From Holacanthus passer (Eukaryota > Chordata > Actinopteri > Pomacanthidae), in contig JAFREQ010000026.1 of NCBI GenBank assembly GCA_025331565.1, positions 434,001-498,000 on the forward strand: DNA of 64,000 bases, in the 5' to 3' direction. The notes under the pieces were generated by a model, which saw nothing but the letters and a program-made list of their open reading frames with translations, did no database searches and was not told the origin of the DNA. A program made the translations under genes and the position numbers. Position 1 is the first letter of the stretch. The number at the start of each line of letters is the position of its first letter. Positions 1 to 12,800 of this stretch are shown here, one piece after another.

Positions 1-930
1 GTGAAGTGTTTAACACGTCCAGTGCAAAGGTCCATTAGGTAAAACGCCTAAAACTCTGTCCTGACCTCCGTCCACTTCCCTGTCTGCCTCCCAGTGCAGC
101 TGTGTGGCTGCACAGTAAAGTGTCTCCACTGAACAGTTTAAATTGTGTCAGTAGGTAAAAAGGCCCTGAGTGCCTGTGAAATGTCAGCTGTGTTGAAATG
201 AGTTTTCAGTCTGTTAAAGACAGAGCTCCTCTAGGTACTGAGACAAATCCAAGCAGAAACATGCAGGACCATCGGTGATGAAAGGTTGGTTAGTTTAAGG
301 AAAGAAAAGAAAAAGATGGGCCTGTGACTATTTCTGTTTGTGTAAAACAACTTCACATCTTGTACGTTTGGCTTTTTAAAAACTCACTAAATAGTGATCT
401 CAAACCTCCCACCAATATAATCAACTGGTGAGCCTCTCAGCTCTCCATTAATACTGTTTAACATCCTGTGCGTGAGAAGCGGCTGAGGAACTATAAAGAG
501 CTAAAGGTCTGAAAATATGGCGACACACTACGAGCCTTGGAGGTTGAATTTCTGCACAAACATAATGTAAAGGTCACGTAGCACTTCAGTCTGACGCCTG
601 TGAGTGACAGCAGCTCTGAGGGCAGACAGACACACTGCTCCTCTAAATGTTAATGTTCCCACATGGATGACTCTGCACCAGTCTGCTCCCTCTCTATCTG
701 TGCCTCCTCCTGATGCCATTACACTCTGGTGATTTTACATGTTGCTCCTAAATATAGTCACTGTGGCCGGATGGTTATGCTTTGTTGTTTGTTCAGTGAC
801 TTTAGCTCAGGCAAGTAAAATGCATGTGATGAAGACAACTACATGTGTTTTGTTTGTTTCTTTTGGACTTTGTCACATTGATTTCTTTGCTTTCCTGTTT
901 CACTGTTACTCCCCTGTTTGCAGAAGAGAG

Positions 931-943
931 CCACTAGGGGGAG
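931..943 (+). promoter_or_regulatory. CTCF-like motif
   Basis: The sequence CCACTAGGGGGAG is a close match to the core CTCF consensus (CCASYAGRKGGC). It lies about 6 kb upstream of the first tbx5 coding exon. Only the motif is seen; binding is inference, and a 13-base match is expected by chance at some rate. Confidence 0.35.
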
Positions 944-3900
944 CTACAACACACCACACTTCATTCACCACTGTCTAAGACTTTGCATGCTGCTGAAGAT
1001 GTTATGAGTCCATAAAGAAGTCCTGCTGTCTTTCAAACACTCACTTTGAAACTTTTCACAGAGGCCATAGTGACATTCAAAATAAATCATAATATAGAAC
1101 CTTGACAAAAATTATGGGCTGAAGATGATATGTCAGCTGCTAAACAATGACAAATTAGTTTCATGTGTTTGTGCTTGACACTCCTGCAATTTTGCATCTT
1201 TGCATCCTATGGTTGTGTGACCTTCAAAATAAAAGTCCTAACAATCATAAAATTTGGTGCTCAATTTTCCTGTTGCGAAAAGAAATAGAATCAATACACA
1301 AACGTTCATTAACTTTGTTATATAAGAATAAACACTGTTGATGATATTCAAACCAAAAATCATGTATATTTAATGAACTGCAAACAAGAGGTTTAGTCAA
1401 GTTGGGTTGACAAAAGATTCATAGACAATTAAAGGGTATCCAGCTTTATTATTTATTCAGTAGTAAAATTATCCGTCAGTTGTTCATGTTTGTAATAAAA
1501 TTTGTTGTAAAATAATCCACTGAGTGTAACAGATACTACAGCTGGACACTGTGGCTATTTGTGAAGAGTATAGGAGAAGGAATTTAATTTTCATCTCAAG
1601 TAGCTCATTTACAGCAGAAAAAACACTATGATTGGAGCTACAATAATAAAATTATATAATCATATAACACTTGTCAAAGTAAAGTTACATAGTGCTTTAC
1701 ATTTCCAAACATTTCAATGCTAAATAAAAGTGTTTGAGTAACTTCTCTGAGAGTTCATCCATGCATGTCAATCAGCTGATACTGTTTGATTTGATCAGTG
1801 TATTGAGTGTTTGGCTTACAGCACATAATGTTAAGTCACAACATGCATTCTCAAGATTTCTTTTTCGTGTGCTGAGTTTTAAGAGGTCTCTCACTCTGAG
1901 CTGATGTGTGACATGTAAACTTTTCCACTAAACCACTAAGTGACCTGATCTGAAGTCACATTAACAACAAGTCAGGTTACACACACTGACTTTAAAGAAG
2001 AGTCTTACAACTAAGCCTGTGCAGAGAGCAGAGTCTCTCTAACATGTCTAATATGAAGTCATATTAATGTGGAACAGGTTTTCCTTCATCTGGCCCCCGT
2101 CTGGACCTGGGCCAAACCCCCACCCTCTGCTGTTCCCACATCAGACCACCTTACAAACTGGAGGTTGGGGGGTGCAGGGGGGAGGTTGGAATGTATTTTG
2201 CCCTGTGTGATGTGATTGTTTGCAGAGAAATGGGTTGACCTTGCCCTCTAATGCCACACACACGCACACACTCCAGCCAAGCTGGAGGTGTGTGAGACAG
2301 ACCTGCTGAGTGCAGGAGGTCTGGGACCCCGTCACCACTTCCTGCAGACAGAGAACAGAGGATCCAGTCAGCTGAAGCCAGGATGGGACAATAATGAGCC
2401 GTCCAGCCGCCACCACCACCTCATTCCAGGTATTATTGAAACCTTCGCCTCTCACTTTTCTTCTGCTTACACCAAGAAACTGAGGGATAAATATGAAGAG
2501 TTATAGTCCAAAAAGCAACCAGTCTGAAAGTTAAGATTAATTACTCAAATCTTTAAGATTCAAATGACAAAAAATGGTGCTAAATAAATGTACTTAGAAA
2601 AACACTAACATTAATGAACTACCTGTGGTGGAAATGACTTAATAGTGTTAATGCTACTGTAAAAATGTGAAGGTTTCAAACAGTAAATTTTAATTTGGGA
2701 AAAGGTGATTTTCATATAACTGAAAGACAAAACTATGCAATCATATATAAATATAAAGAAATGTTTAAATTAGGTTAATAAGAAAACGTTTTTGAGAATT
2801 ATTTTAACTTCACTTAAGTTTGTTTGTGTGATTTTTTTTTTACACTGAGTTCGTTATTTAGACTAATATATATCAAGTGTTTAGATATAAATGGTTACTA
2901 AAGCTGAATTTAAAAAAAAAAAGAGCTGCAATATATTTTATTGTTATTAAGAAGAAGAGATCAGATAATTAGTCCAAACAAATTATCAAAGAACCAACAA
3001 CTCATTCAAAAAGTTTTACATTGTTTGATGATTTTGTGTTTTTGATTCCCGGATTTAAAAATCATTTTATAAACAATGAAAGCTGTATCTTTTTAGGTCA
3101 AGAGGAAATTATTTATTAAGCAAGTTTGTGTAATTTTAACCGGAGAAGTTTTGCAGAACTTTTATGTATTGCATTTAATAAAACTGTTTATTTCTCAGAA
3201 TACAAAATTATCATAAACTAAATGAAGGGACTGAAGCGAACTTTAACACTTTGTTGTTCCTCAATAAACCGTGCGTTTTGCCAAATCACTCATTTGACTG
3301 GAAAGTTGTGACTTGGCCCATTTGTTCAACAGTTTGAGAAGCAGCATCACTTCAAGTAAGTTTTTATAATAATTTTTAGTTTTTTATAAAGAAAAACCAC
3401 AGATTTTTTTTTTTAATTTTATCTGTTTCTAAAGAGTTTATAGCAACAATCACGTGGCACCAGCGAAGATCTGTGGCCTGTTCAGAGGAATAAAAATGTC
3501 GAGGTGAATAATCGATGAGTAAATATTTTAGTCTGTTCAAGATGTAACAGCAAAGTAAAAAAAAGTTCATTCCGAGCAAATATATGATAATAAATTAAAT
3601 CGTATTAAAACGCAAAATAGTCTTTCATCATATAAAAAAATATTTAGGTTTTTATTTGACAAGTCTGTTTATTTCGGTTTAAGTCAAATAGACTAATTGA
3701 CCTGTGGGTTACAAAAGAGCTGAGGTTGACCTCCAACAAGTAAACAAATAAAATGAACTTGACAAATATATTTTAGATTAATTCTGTAAACTGGCAGCAA
3801 AAACACTAATGTCTCTAATATGAGCTGAGAGACATTACTAAAAGAAGCTGTCTTTTAATGAACCTCGACTTTAATATAAATGAGAAATAAAATATTCTTC

Positions 3901-4080
3901 AGCATATTTAATAGAACAGTCGTTTCAGCAAAGTCAAGATTTGTAGTTTGATGTTTCTTTTGAATAAGCGACTGTATTCATATAAACTTGAATTCACTTG
4001 AACAGTAAAACATTTATTTTGAATTGTACTTTATAATTTCACAATCAGTGTGTGAGCTGGTTTAACAAAAAAAGACAAAG

Positions 4081-4103
4081 TGTGTGTGTGAGTGTGTGTG
4101 TGC

Positions 4104-4144
<41 letters not shown>
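4081..4144. repeat. (TG)n microsatellite
   Basis: A long, slightly interrupted TG dinucleotide run with a few AG, CG and AT units. A second run in the opposite orientation, (CA)n, follows at about 4217-4247. Long Cys/Val or His/Thr ORFs across these runs are artefacts. Confidence 0.95.
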
Positions 4145-4146
<2 letters not shown>

Positions 4147-4212
4147 TATGGGCATGAATTGATAGGTTTAATGATCAGCGATCAGAGTAGATTGGAAACT
4201 TGATGGGTGTGC

Positions 4213-4249
<37 letters not shown>

Positions 4250-4360
4250 TCCGGTCTCTCCCAGCGGCGGCGCGCGCTCACTGCAGCAGCCGCTCCTGTC
4301 GCGCTTTGCAGGCGAGTCCGTGTTGCAGGTTTGTCACCGGGAACCTGACGTTCACACACG
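4250..4360 (+). other. Candidate non-coding first exon of tbx5
   Basis: A GC- and CpG-rich block directly after a CA repeat ends in a strong splice donor (ACACG followed by GTAAGATC at 4361). No good coding frame crosses it. It lies 2.6 kb upstream of the first tbx5 coding exon and on the same strand, so it may be an alternative 5' UTR exon. The transcription start is not visible. Confidence 0.35.
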
Positions 4361-5520
4361 GTAAGATCCGCTGTTATTATTGGCTTTTTGAAAGCACAGA
4401 CAGGCGCGTGACGGCGCGCAAAAACCTGTGCACATTTACGCACAAGATTTCCCCGCAGGCCAGAAGATTTGATTTGATTTTGATGGGCCTGCAGGATTTA
4501 TTCTCAGATTTTTTATGTGCTGTGCTTCGGTTTTTATATATATTTCAATTTAATACATGAATACAGGCTACAGTATTTTCCAAACAAAGCCGTGTAAATG
4601 TCGACTCATGCCGTTATAATAGAGATAGAGCCAAGTCAACGTCACAGTGGTTTCCTGTAAATGAAATAAAAAATGAAACAGAAAATGGTTAATGATGATA
4701 AATCTGGCTGTTCAATAAACATACTGTGGTCAGGGTGGAGATGAGAGGATTGAACATTAGAAATGAGTGGGAATAAGGGAGGGATCCTGCATGTTGACCT
4801 CCCAGTGACCTCCTTCAACTTTCAGCTCTGGATGCCTCCAGTTATCAGGATCTACAGTAATCCAGTCAAAGTGATGTTGCTGCTGCTGCTGCTGCAGGCC
4901 CCAATCTATAATCTACTGCCACATAATATGTGTGTGTCCCTCATGTGAGCTCAGGCCTGTGGAGCTTTATCATTTTAGGAAATGCACACAACAAATCACA
5001 TTTAGGTGCGTTCATGGGTTATCATATATTATTTGTGGTTTATTCACCAATATAGGACACTGACATAAATAATAGTAATAATAATAGCCTGTTATTGTTT
5101 TTTAGTGCCCTGGTCAATCCGGTGAAATAAGTCCTGTCACTCATTATTAGACATCTTTTATTGTGCAAGATTGGAGATTAATCACCTCAAAAATGTGGGT
5201 AAAAAAAATGACTCACTTCCTTATTTGGTTTCCATCCTAATCTGACTTGTAGCTGTCTTCTTCCCTCATTAATGGTCACAAGGTTTAACTAATATTATGT
5301 ATAATATTCCCACTTTTTTTACTATAAAAGCAATGATCAATCGGGAGAGTTTGATGGATAAAACAGATTTTTTTTTCAGGTAGAAAAGTGAGTCAAGGAT
5401 TTATTCTCACTGTGGCAAATAAACACTGAGAATTCATGAACATGTTTTTGATAAATAAATCATCCTTGAGCCACTGCGCGTGCGCGTGTGCAGGTCTGAG
5501 TGTGTGTGCCCGCCTGCTAC

Positions 5521-5531
5521 ATGCGTGTGTG

Positions 5532-5567
<36 letters not shown>

Positions 5568-5596
5568 CGTGTGTGTGTGTGTGTGTGTGTGTGTGA
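5521..5596. repeat. (TG)n microsatellite
   Basis: About 75 bases of nearly pure GT dinucleotide with two short interruptions, lying just before the CpG-rich candidate promoter block. Overlapping ORFs on both strands are repeat artefacts. Confidence 0.95.
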
Positions 5597-5599
5597 TTG

Positions 5600-6070
5600 G
5601 CCAGTGTCAGCCGTGATTTGGGCTGCAGATGCCGATGCACCGTGCAGACCTATGGGAGCGCAGGGAAGGCAGGAGGGGGAGGGCAGAGCGTCTGAGGCGG
5701 ACTCCATTTGTGATGAAGGATCTGATGAGCGGGGTTCAGCTCAGACCAGGGCTGCAGCCGAGTCCGCGAGGGCGACAAAGAGAGACGCGACACAAACGAG
5801 GAGCAGATCGCATCCGCTTTGAACGCATCTCAGCCTCCACCGTGGACGAGCCTCGGGGCGCGCGCACGGAGACGAGAAACGACCCCGTGATATTTCAGAG
5901 CTGCACGGGGAACATGGTGGATTTCTGAGATTTCACCGACACATCTGGACAGTTGGATTTTTTTGCAAAGAGTAATTTAGTGGAAATCAGAGCAAAGCTG
6001 CACAAAGAAGCTCGAACAGGCTGCAGGAGCAGGATGTTTGGTGCAGGGAGCGCAGAGCAGTGCGTCTGAG
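5600..6070 (+). other. Candidate tbx5 promoter/5' UTR exon in a CpG-rich block
   Basis: This GC- and CpG-rich stretch is the most island-like segment upstream of tbx5. It ends at a good donor (TCTGAG followed by GTAAAG at 6071). The next acceptor downstream on the same strand is the one opening the first coding tbx5 exon at 6850, so a spliced leader 6070-to-6850 is plausible. ORFs here of 99-128 codons lack similarity to anything I recognise and are treated as chance products of high GC. A (CA)n run follows at about 6115-6150. Confidence 0.45.
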
Positions 6071-6112
6071 GTAAAGGCCCTCAGGGAGGCATCCAAAATA
6101 TAGATATACAGG

Positions 6113-6151
<39 letters not shown>

Positions 6152-6810
6152 GCCGGACACAAGCTGTGGTTTGATTATTTGATGTCACTCATATGCACTT
6201 TAAGAGATGTTTTGTTTGTAAAGTTTTTCGCAGCTGGTGAAGCTCCACTTCTCATCATGCATTCAACAGAAAACTATAAATATTAATGCATTTAACATGA
6301 CAACTTGAGTCATAACATAGGCTGAAATCTGGATTGTTAATATGGCATAAAATATGCATTGGAAAGCTGCATCCTCCTTCAAAAACAATGAAGTTCAAGT
6401 TCACGCACGTTTAATCTTTTAAGTGGGAGAATGTAATTAGGTTATTGGATCAGTTGCATTGTGACTCAGTGTGATGCAATGAAAGACATTCTGCTGTTGT
6501 GCAAAGAGAAAAACATAATTGGAGAGTTTTCACCACAATGTGACAATATCAGTAAATCTGTGTGGATGCACAACTCTTCAGCAAATAAGGACACGGTTGC
6601 AGTTTGCGTCGCTTTTTGGCCTCCATAGTTTTTATTTGGGATTTTAGTGTTTTGTCCTATTGATTGAAAAAAATATAAACAATATCATGATGCAATGTAT
6701 TAAATATTTTTGTCAAAGATCTGAGTATAGACTGACCTTAATTTGTCCAGACATACATATTACAAACTATATTCCTTGTAGGTGATTAATTATAATATGA
6801 AATGTTGGAA

Positions 6811-6811
<1 letters not shown>

Positions 6812-6844
<33 letters not shown>
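6812..6844. repeat. (TG)n tract forming a splice acceptor region
   Basis: An uninterrupted TG run followed by CTCAG occupies the place of the polypyrimidine tract immediately before the first coding exon of tbx5 (exon starts at 6850). Confidence 0.9.
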
Positions 6845-6845
<1 letters not shown>

Positions 6846-6855
6846 TCAGTGGGAC

Positions 6856-9800
6856 ATGGCAAACGGAGGGGACCAGTTCGGCCTCGCGGACCGTCCGGAC
6901 TCGGACTGCATGGAGTCCCCAAAAGAGAGCAAACAGGAAAATCCCAGCTACACCTTGAACTCACCAGCTTCACCTCAGACAGCATCCAGCCAGCAGGTAC
7001 CAGCCAGCACCGCGGACCACAATGTAAATATCCATTATAAGTTATTGATTATTGGTTTTGCTTTACTTGCTTCAGAAATTAAATCACAAAGAATTTATTG
7101 GTGCAAAAACAGCCACATCACTATTTAGTAATTGCTGTTGAATTTACTAGTTTTCTATAATGAACCACTAAATCATTGTTTCAAATATACAAATATACAA
7201 TCACTACATGTATGTACTGAATTTAATTCTGAATGTTTTGGGTTTTATTTTGAAGACTTGCTCTTCAGCTGCAGTGAGCTCTGTTTGTATTTTGCTGCAG
7301 GGGATGGAGGGAATCAAAGTTTTCCTTCATGACAGGGAGCTTTGGACCAAGTTTGATGAAGTGGGAACTGAAATGATCATCACCAAGGCTGGAAGGTAGG
7401 AGCAAGAAATAATTTACCTGCTGGCTATAGATTTGGACTATATTTAATTTATCATGTTTGTTTACAAAAACTCTCCAGGAGGGTTCAATGAAAGGTTTTT
7501 ATGAATTGCAGCTCTGGTCCAACAAGACTTCTGGGACAAAGTGTCTCCAGGCCTCCAGGGGACGTTTTGTTTTAGAGGAGCTGAGCTGTTTATTTTATCA
7601 TGTAACTTCAGGTGTTTTATCATTTGAATGTGTCTGTGCTGGAATAATGGTGTTGTGCTCCCTGCAGGAGGATGTTCCCCAGCTACAAGGTGAAGGTGAC
7701 AGGACTCAACCCAAAAACCAAGTACATCCTGCTGATGGACATTGTGCCAGGGGATGACCATCGCTACAAGTTTGCAGACAACAAATGGTTCGTTTACATT
7801 ATTAAACTTTTATTAGATTAGTTCATCTCCAAACTGGATGGTTGGACAGTCTGTGCGCACAGCTCAGCCCTGAGTGTTGAATAAAACACAACCACCACCA
7901 TCAAAATAAATAATTAAATATCATCATATTCTATTTTTACAACATGATTCTTGCATCAGGAACCTCAGCTTGTAAATAAAGTGTAGGTAAGCCGTGTTGC
8001 GTGGCTCCATCTCCGCCTCTGCGCTGCGTAAAGGTCGCCTCCTTCTCGCAGACCGGGATGGCCTAGTTCCCCGTGTTTCCCCCCGTGACTGCCCGCCGGT
8101 TAAATCAGAGTAAGAAGGGTTCACCGTGCGGACAGACGGCACAGACCCGGATTAAAGTCTCCCATTCAGCTGTGTGTTGTGCTGCGGGGGGAAAATCCCA
8201 ACAGAGCAGTGAGTCTGCAGAGAGATCCATCAATGCACCCAGAGCCTCGGCTGTTAGAATAAAAACTGGGTGAGGATAAAGTTTCAGTGATCGATCCCTT
8301 CAACTATAGCAGGCTCGTTTCCAAAATATCACACATGCACTTTTATGTTCCCTTTGTTTAATTTTTTTTTCCCCCCATTTTTTTCAGGTCACCATTTGAC
8401 TTTTACGCACTGACTCAAAACACACAATTTTAAAACACACGTGATACAATATTTCTTTAAGGCTTTTATTCTCCCTGCTGGAAACAGCTCTGGTCATGTT
8501 GGTTATTAAAATTACAGCCATCACTTGTAATTTTAGTCACATTTAGAGAAAGTTTAACACATTGGTTAAAAATTAATGCGCTGAACAAAAATCACCTTTC
8601 AAACATGTTGGTCCTGTATTTATTATCTGCTCCTCATATACTGGTAAAAAGACAGACAATAGTCCATCAGTTCACAGATTAAATGGCTGCACATTTCTTG
8701 GATGTTTGTGGCTTTTGTTGTTTTGGGCGATTTCAGGTGTTTTTCTGCAGAGAAGTTTTTGGCCTCTCACAACAGCAGAAAATAACACAGGCTGCAGCAT
8801 TTTCAGAGGAGTTAATCATGGTCTTAGAGCTGAGGTCCAGATGTGGATATATCCGTGCAAACCTCAGCAAAACAAGGTGCAGTTTGTCTCATTAAAGCAG
8901 CGGAGAGGCCGGTGTGCAGCCGGCGGCGGTGCAGGCCTCCTGCCGGGCAGGGCGCAGCTCGGCCGACCAGACGAACCGCTGCGACCCGCTGACTGTCAAA
9001 ATCTGACTTTTCTTATCTGATGCATTTTTTTTAACTGCATAGGTCGGTAACGGGGAAGGCTGAGCCCGCCATGCCCGGGAGGCTGTACGTGCACCCGGAC
9101 TCTCCAGCCACCGGGGCGCACTGGAGCCGCCAGCTTGTCTCCTTCCAGAAGCTCAAACTCACCAACAACCACCTGGACCCCTTTGGACATGTGAGTCTGT
9201 CTTATAATAGTATCTGAAATGTGTTTGCTTGAATTTAAAAATGCAGTTGTGTCCTGTTATTATTTAGGGTCTATAATAAAAACATCCTTAAAAGACAATG
9301 CACTAATGATGGAGACACAAGTCATAAATGCCTCAATGAAAATGGTCTATTGGCCACATCAAATAGCCATAATATGCATTTCAGATAATTAACCCTGAGA
9401 GATGTTTTTAATGTGAGAAGACAGATGACACAAACTGCAGCCACAGTTCAGTTCAGGCTCAAACCATCCAGTCCATCCAGCTCAGTCTGCTCATTATAAC
9501 TCAGCAGACTTCACAACACAGCACAAATCACTGATGGGCCAGCACACACTCACTGCAGCCATGTCCAGCTGCCACTACATCCACACACACCTTGTTCCAC
9601 CAGGTGAGAGCCTTCTGGTTTTGCGCATGCGCCTCGGTGGCTGTGCGCGCAGGAACGAACAGGGACATAATCTTTTCGGGCTTTGTTAAATTAGACGTGA
9701 TGATTTCAGCGACTCTAAAGTCCTTTCGCTGATATGTGTCACTGTGATTAAACTGAGCACCCAGCCCCTGGATAAACAAACGTGCACGCGCCCGTGCACG

Positions 9801-12800
9801 CGTATGCACAGAAGGCCATGATCCAATTAAAAAAAAAACACTTGTGGAGTTTCCAGTGTCGTGAGAAATACTTTATATTGTGACCTGAATGCGCAGAGTT
9901 GTTATAGTTTTACATACATGTGCATCTTCAAGCCAAATTTAGCCATGTACAGAGTTTTGATAATTAAAAAAATGCCATTAAGTGATCACAAATCTTGCAC
10001 AACTTTCAATAAATTGCTTTCATTGCTATTTTTGCTGTACTAATCTGCCAGGTTAATGAACAGTGAATGCAGCAAATTTTATCTTAAAAATTTATTTCCA
10101 ATATATGTGATCCTGTGGAGTCTATGATCTTGTATAAACATGTTTGTTGTGATTGAAAGAAAATGGTCACACACGCCATGTTTGATTAATGAAATTAAAA
10201 GTATGTTTCATGAATCACTTTGTTTTAAGGTGGCAGCCATCTTTGGTTCCATGCATGTTTTTTTTTTGGTAACACTAACATTAAAAATAAGATCTTTAGC
10301 AAAAATCAAACAGTGTAAGAGTGAGTCTGCTGCACAGCTGCACAGAACAGAATCCGGCAAAAATATTTATATAAATCCATGCAGGACATATGGCATCAGT
10401 ATTTTTTAAATCCTGGCACCAGCCTTGGAAAAAACATGTGATTTGTTTTGTCTTACATCAGTTTGATCCTACTAATATGCAAACAGTGAATCTCTGTCTT
10501 AAAGAATCATGTCATCCAAGAAATCTGGGTACCCTGACATGAATTGGGTTTACCCTCCACCTGGCCTCCAGTTTAGTCCGAGTCCCAGCGTCTGCTGGTG
10601 GGTTTCTGGAAACATGACAGGTCTGTCAAGCTCACCTCCTCAATCTCTCCCCCCCCTGTGCAGATAATACTCAACTCCATGCACAAATACCAGCCTCGCC
10701 TCCATATTGTCAAGGCGGACGAGAACAACGGCTTCGGCTCAAAAAACACGGCTTTCTGCACCCACGTCTTCTCTGAGACGGCCTTCATCGCTGTGACATC
10801 CTACCAGAACCACAAGGTAACATTTACACAAGACACAGTGCACCAACACACTGTACATAGGAACTAAAACCTCACTTTGTGTGTTTTAGAAAGATGCCAC
10901 CTGAATCTATTTACTGATAAAACTAACACAGTGATTGGAGATTTTAAAAAATGGAACACAATTAGATCAGGCATTTGGATATAAAGTGTCCCTGCCTCAT
11001 GATTATTCTAATAATTGGTTCTCAAAGTCTTATGTTTGCAATTCAGATCTGTTACTGTCAAAATTGTGAGCATGTAGATAAACATATAAAAATTGGCTCT
11101 GGTTATTGGTCATAGTCAAACCTCTGTCTCTCACACACACACAGATGCACACAGACAGACAGTTTTGTCTTTGTTTGTATTTCTGTCTGTCTTTTGTATC
11201 CAGAAAGTCAATTTGCATCTTTTTTGTTTATGTGTCCTTTCTCAGTATTTGTAAACATGTCCAAAAATAAATGATCTGTGTGTGTGTGTGTGTGTGTGAG
11301 TACATGTGGGGAGAGTGTGTGAGTGTTGGTCTGTAATGACCTGTTTCTTTCCCTTGATCTTGGCTGATCCAGTTTCCTCTGTGTCTACTAGAAAGACAGA
11401 TTGTCAAAGCTTTCAGCCACTCTGCTGACCACATAGCTTCAATCTGATCATGTTTCATAACAAAGCATAAATAACCTAAATTAATTAATCTCAAGAACAG
11501 CACAATTTTTCTTGCAAAAATAAGTCTTGCAATTGTTCTTTTTCTTCAATTTATAGATCGTGTATTTTGTCAGCAAAATTGCTCACTTGACAAAGTAGAA
11601 GCCTAAATTTTGCACACATTTATCTGCATCTTCAAAATAATTTTCTTTTATTTATTGTACAATAAAACTGTACAGAAACAAATGCATAAAGGCTCATAAG
11701 ACAGATCTACAACAAGTGTTTAATGCATTAAAGTACATTCCTTTATGTACAATAGTGGAATTAGTTTATAATCAAAAAACGATATTGTATTGTTTTATTT
11801 ATATTGAACAGCTCAAGTATTGTAATATATGTTTACACTTAATAATAGTAATTGTTAATATGAGTTAAATGTAATTATTGTAACTGTCTATTTCATCAGA
11901 ATGCCTTTATGTATATACTGTAAATACATAGTTGGATGTAATAAATACCTATTTTGTATTTTAAAAAATTATTACTAGTTTATATAATTATTATTTGTGG
12001 TAGTAGTAGAAGTAGTACTGTTGTAGTAGTGAGAGTCAAGAGGACAAAGTGAGTATTGAATTAGTTTTGAGTATTATAAATTATTTAGAATTTTCTGAGC
12101 CATCACATTTGTTTTTTAAAATTTGTGTAAAAAAATAATCTTAAAACTTTATATTCTCGTCACACATGCAGTAACAAATACTATTAGTATCACACTTCGA
12201 TGTTAACTCCAACATTCGTGTATAAAAATGAGAACTACTGAGCCAGCCGTTTGGAGGAGGCTATCACTATTATCAGCACTTCAAAGTTTGTTTGGACCTG
12301 AGCTCGTGTCAGAGCTCCAGTCCACTCGACTGCTGTGTGATGGACACGCAGCACCGAGGTTTCCCTCCATGACATCACTGAGAAAAGTTTGAAGACTTAA
12401 CTTCAAAGCTGCGAGCTTTGGCCCTCTAAAAGCTTTGGCCTGAAATCCTTAAACCTGGCGACTGTTTGGGTAAACAGTTTATTCTGTGTCAGCTGGCAAG
12501 GACACTGTCCGCTCCGTTAGAAACGTCAGCGGCTGAGGAATGTTGGCCATGCAGAGCTTCAGCAGGGCTGCTTTTAACATCTGCAGGGCCTCTGACGAAT
12601 AGTAAACTATTGACTTTCAGTCAATGAAAAGGGCGGCCGAAAAACCAAATGTGCACAGTGTGTGTGTGTCTGGGCTTGCATGTGTGTTTCTTTGGGCCTG
12701 TGCATGTACTGTGGTGTGATGCTGGTGTCACAGCTAAAGATTTTCTGTGTTTTGTGCTCAGATTACACAGCTGAAGATAGAGAATAACCCTTTTGCTAAG

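Larger units (their letters stand above)
1..4249. other. Non-coding upstream region of the T-box gene
   Basis: No open reading frame here resembles a protein, and base composition is AT-rich throughout most of the stretch. The short ORFs have no recognisable domain and no splice-compatible partners. A less AT-rich patch at about 2090-2440 could be a conserved non-coding element, but that cannot be judged without comparison to other fish. By position it is the 5' flank of tbx5, where developmental enhancers would be expected; that is inference only. Confidence 0.6.

Noticed and set aside
4168..5822. Overlapping ORFs of 60-130 codons on both strands rich in Cys/Val or His/Thr
   Set aside because: They are translations of TG/CA microsatellites and GC-rich leader DNA, with no domain or splice support.
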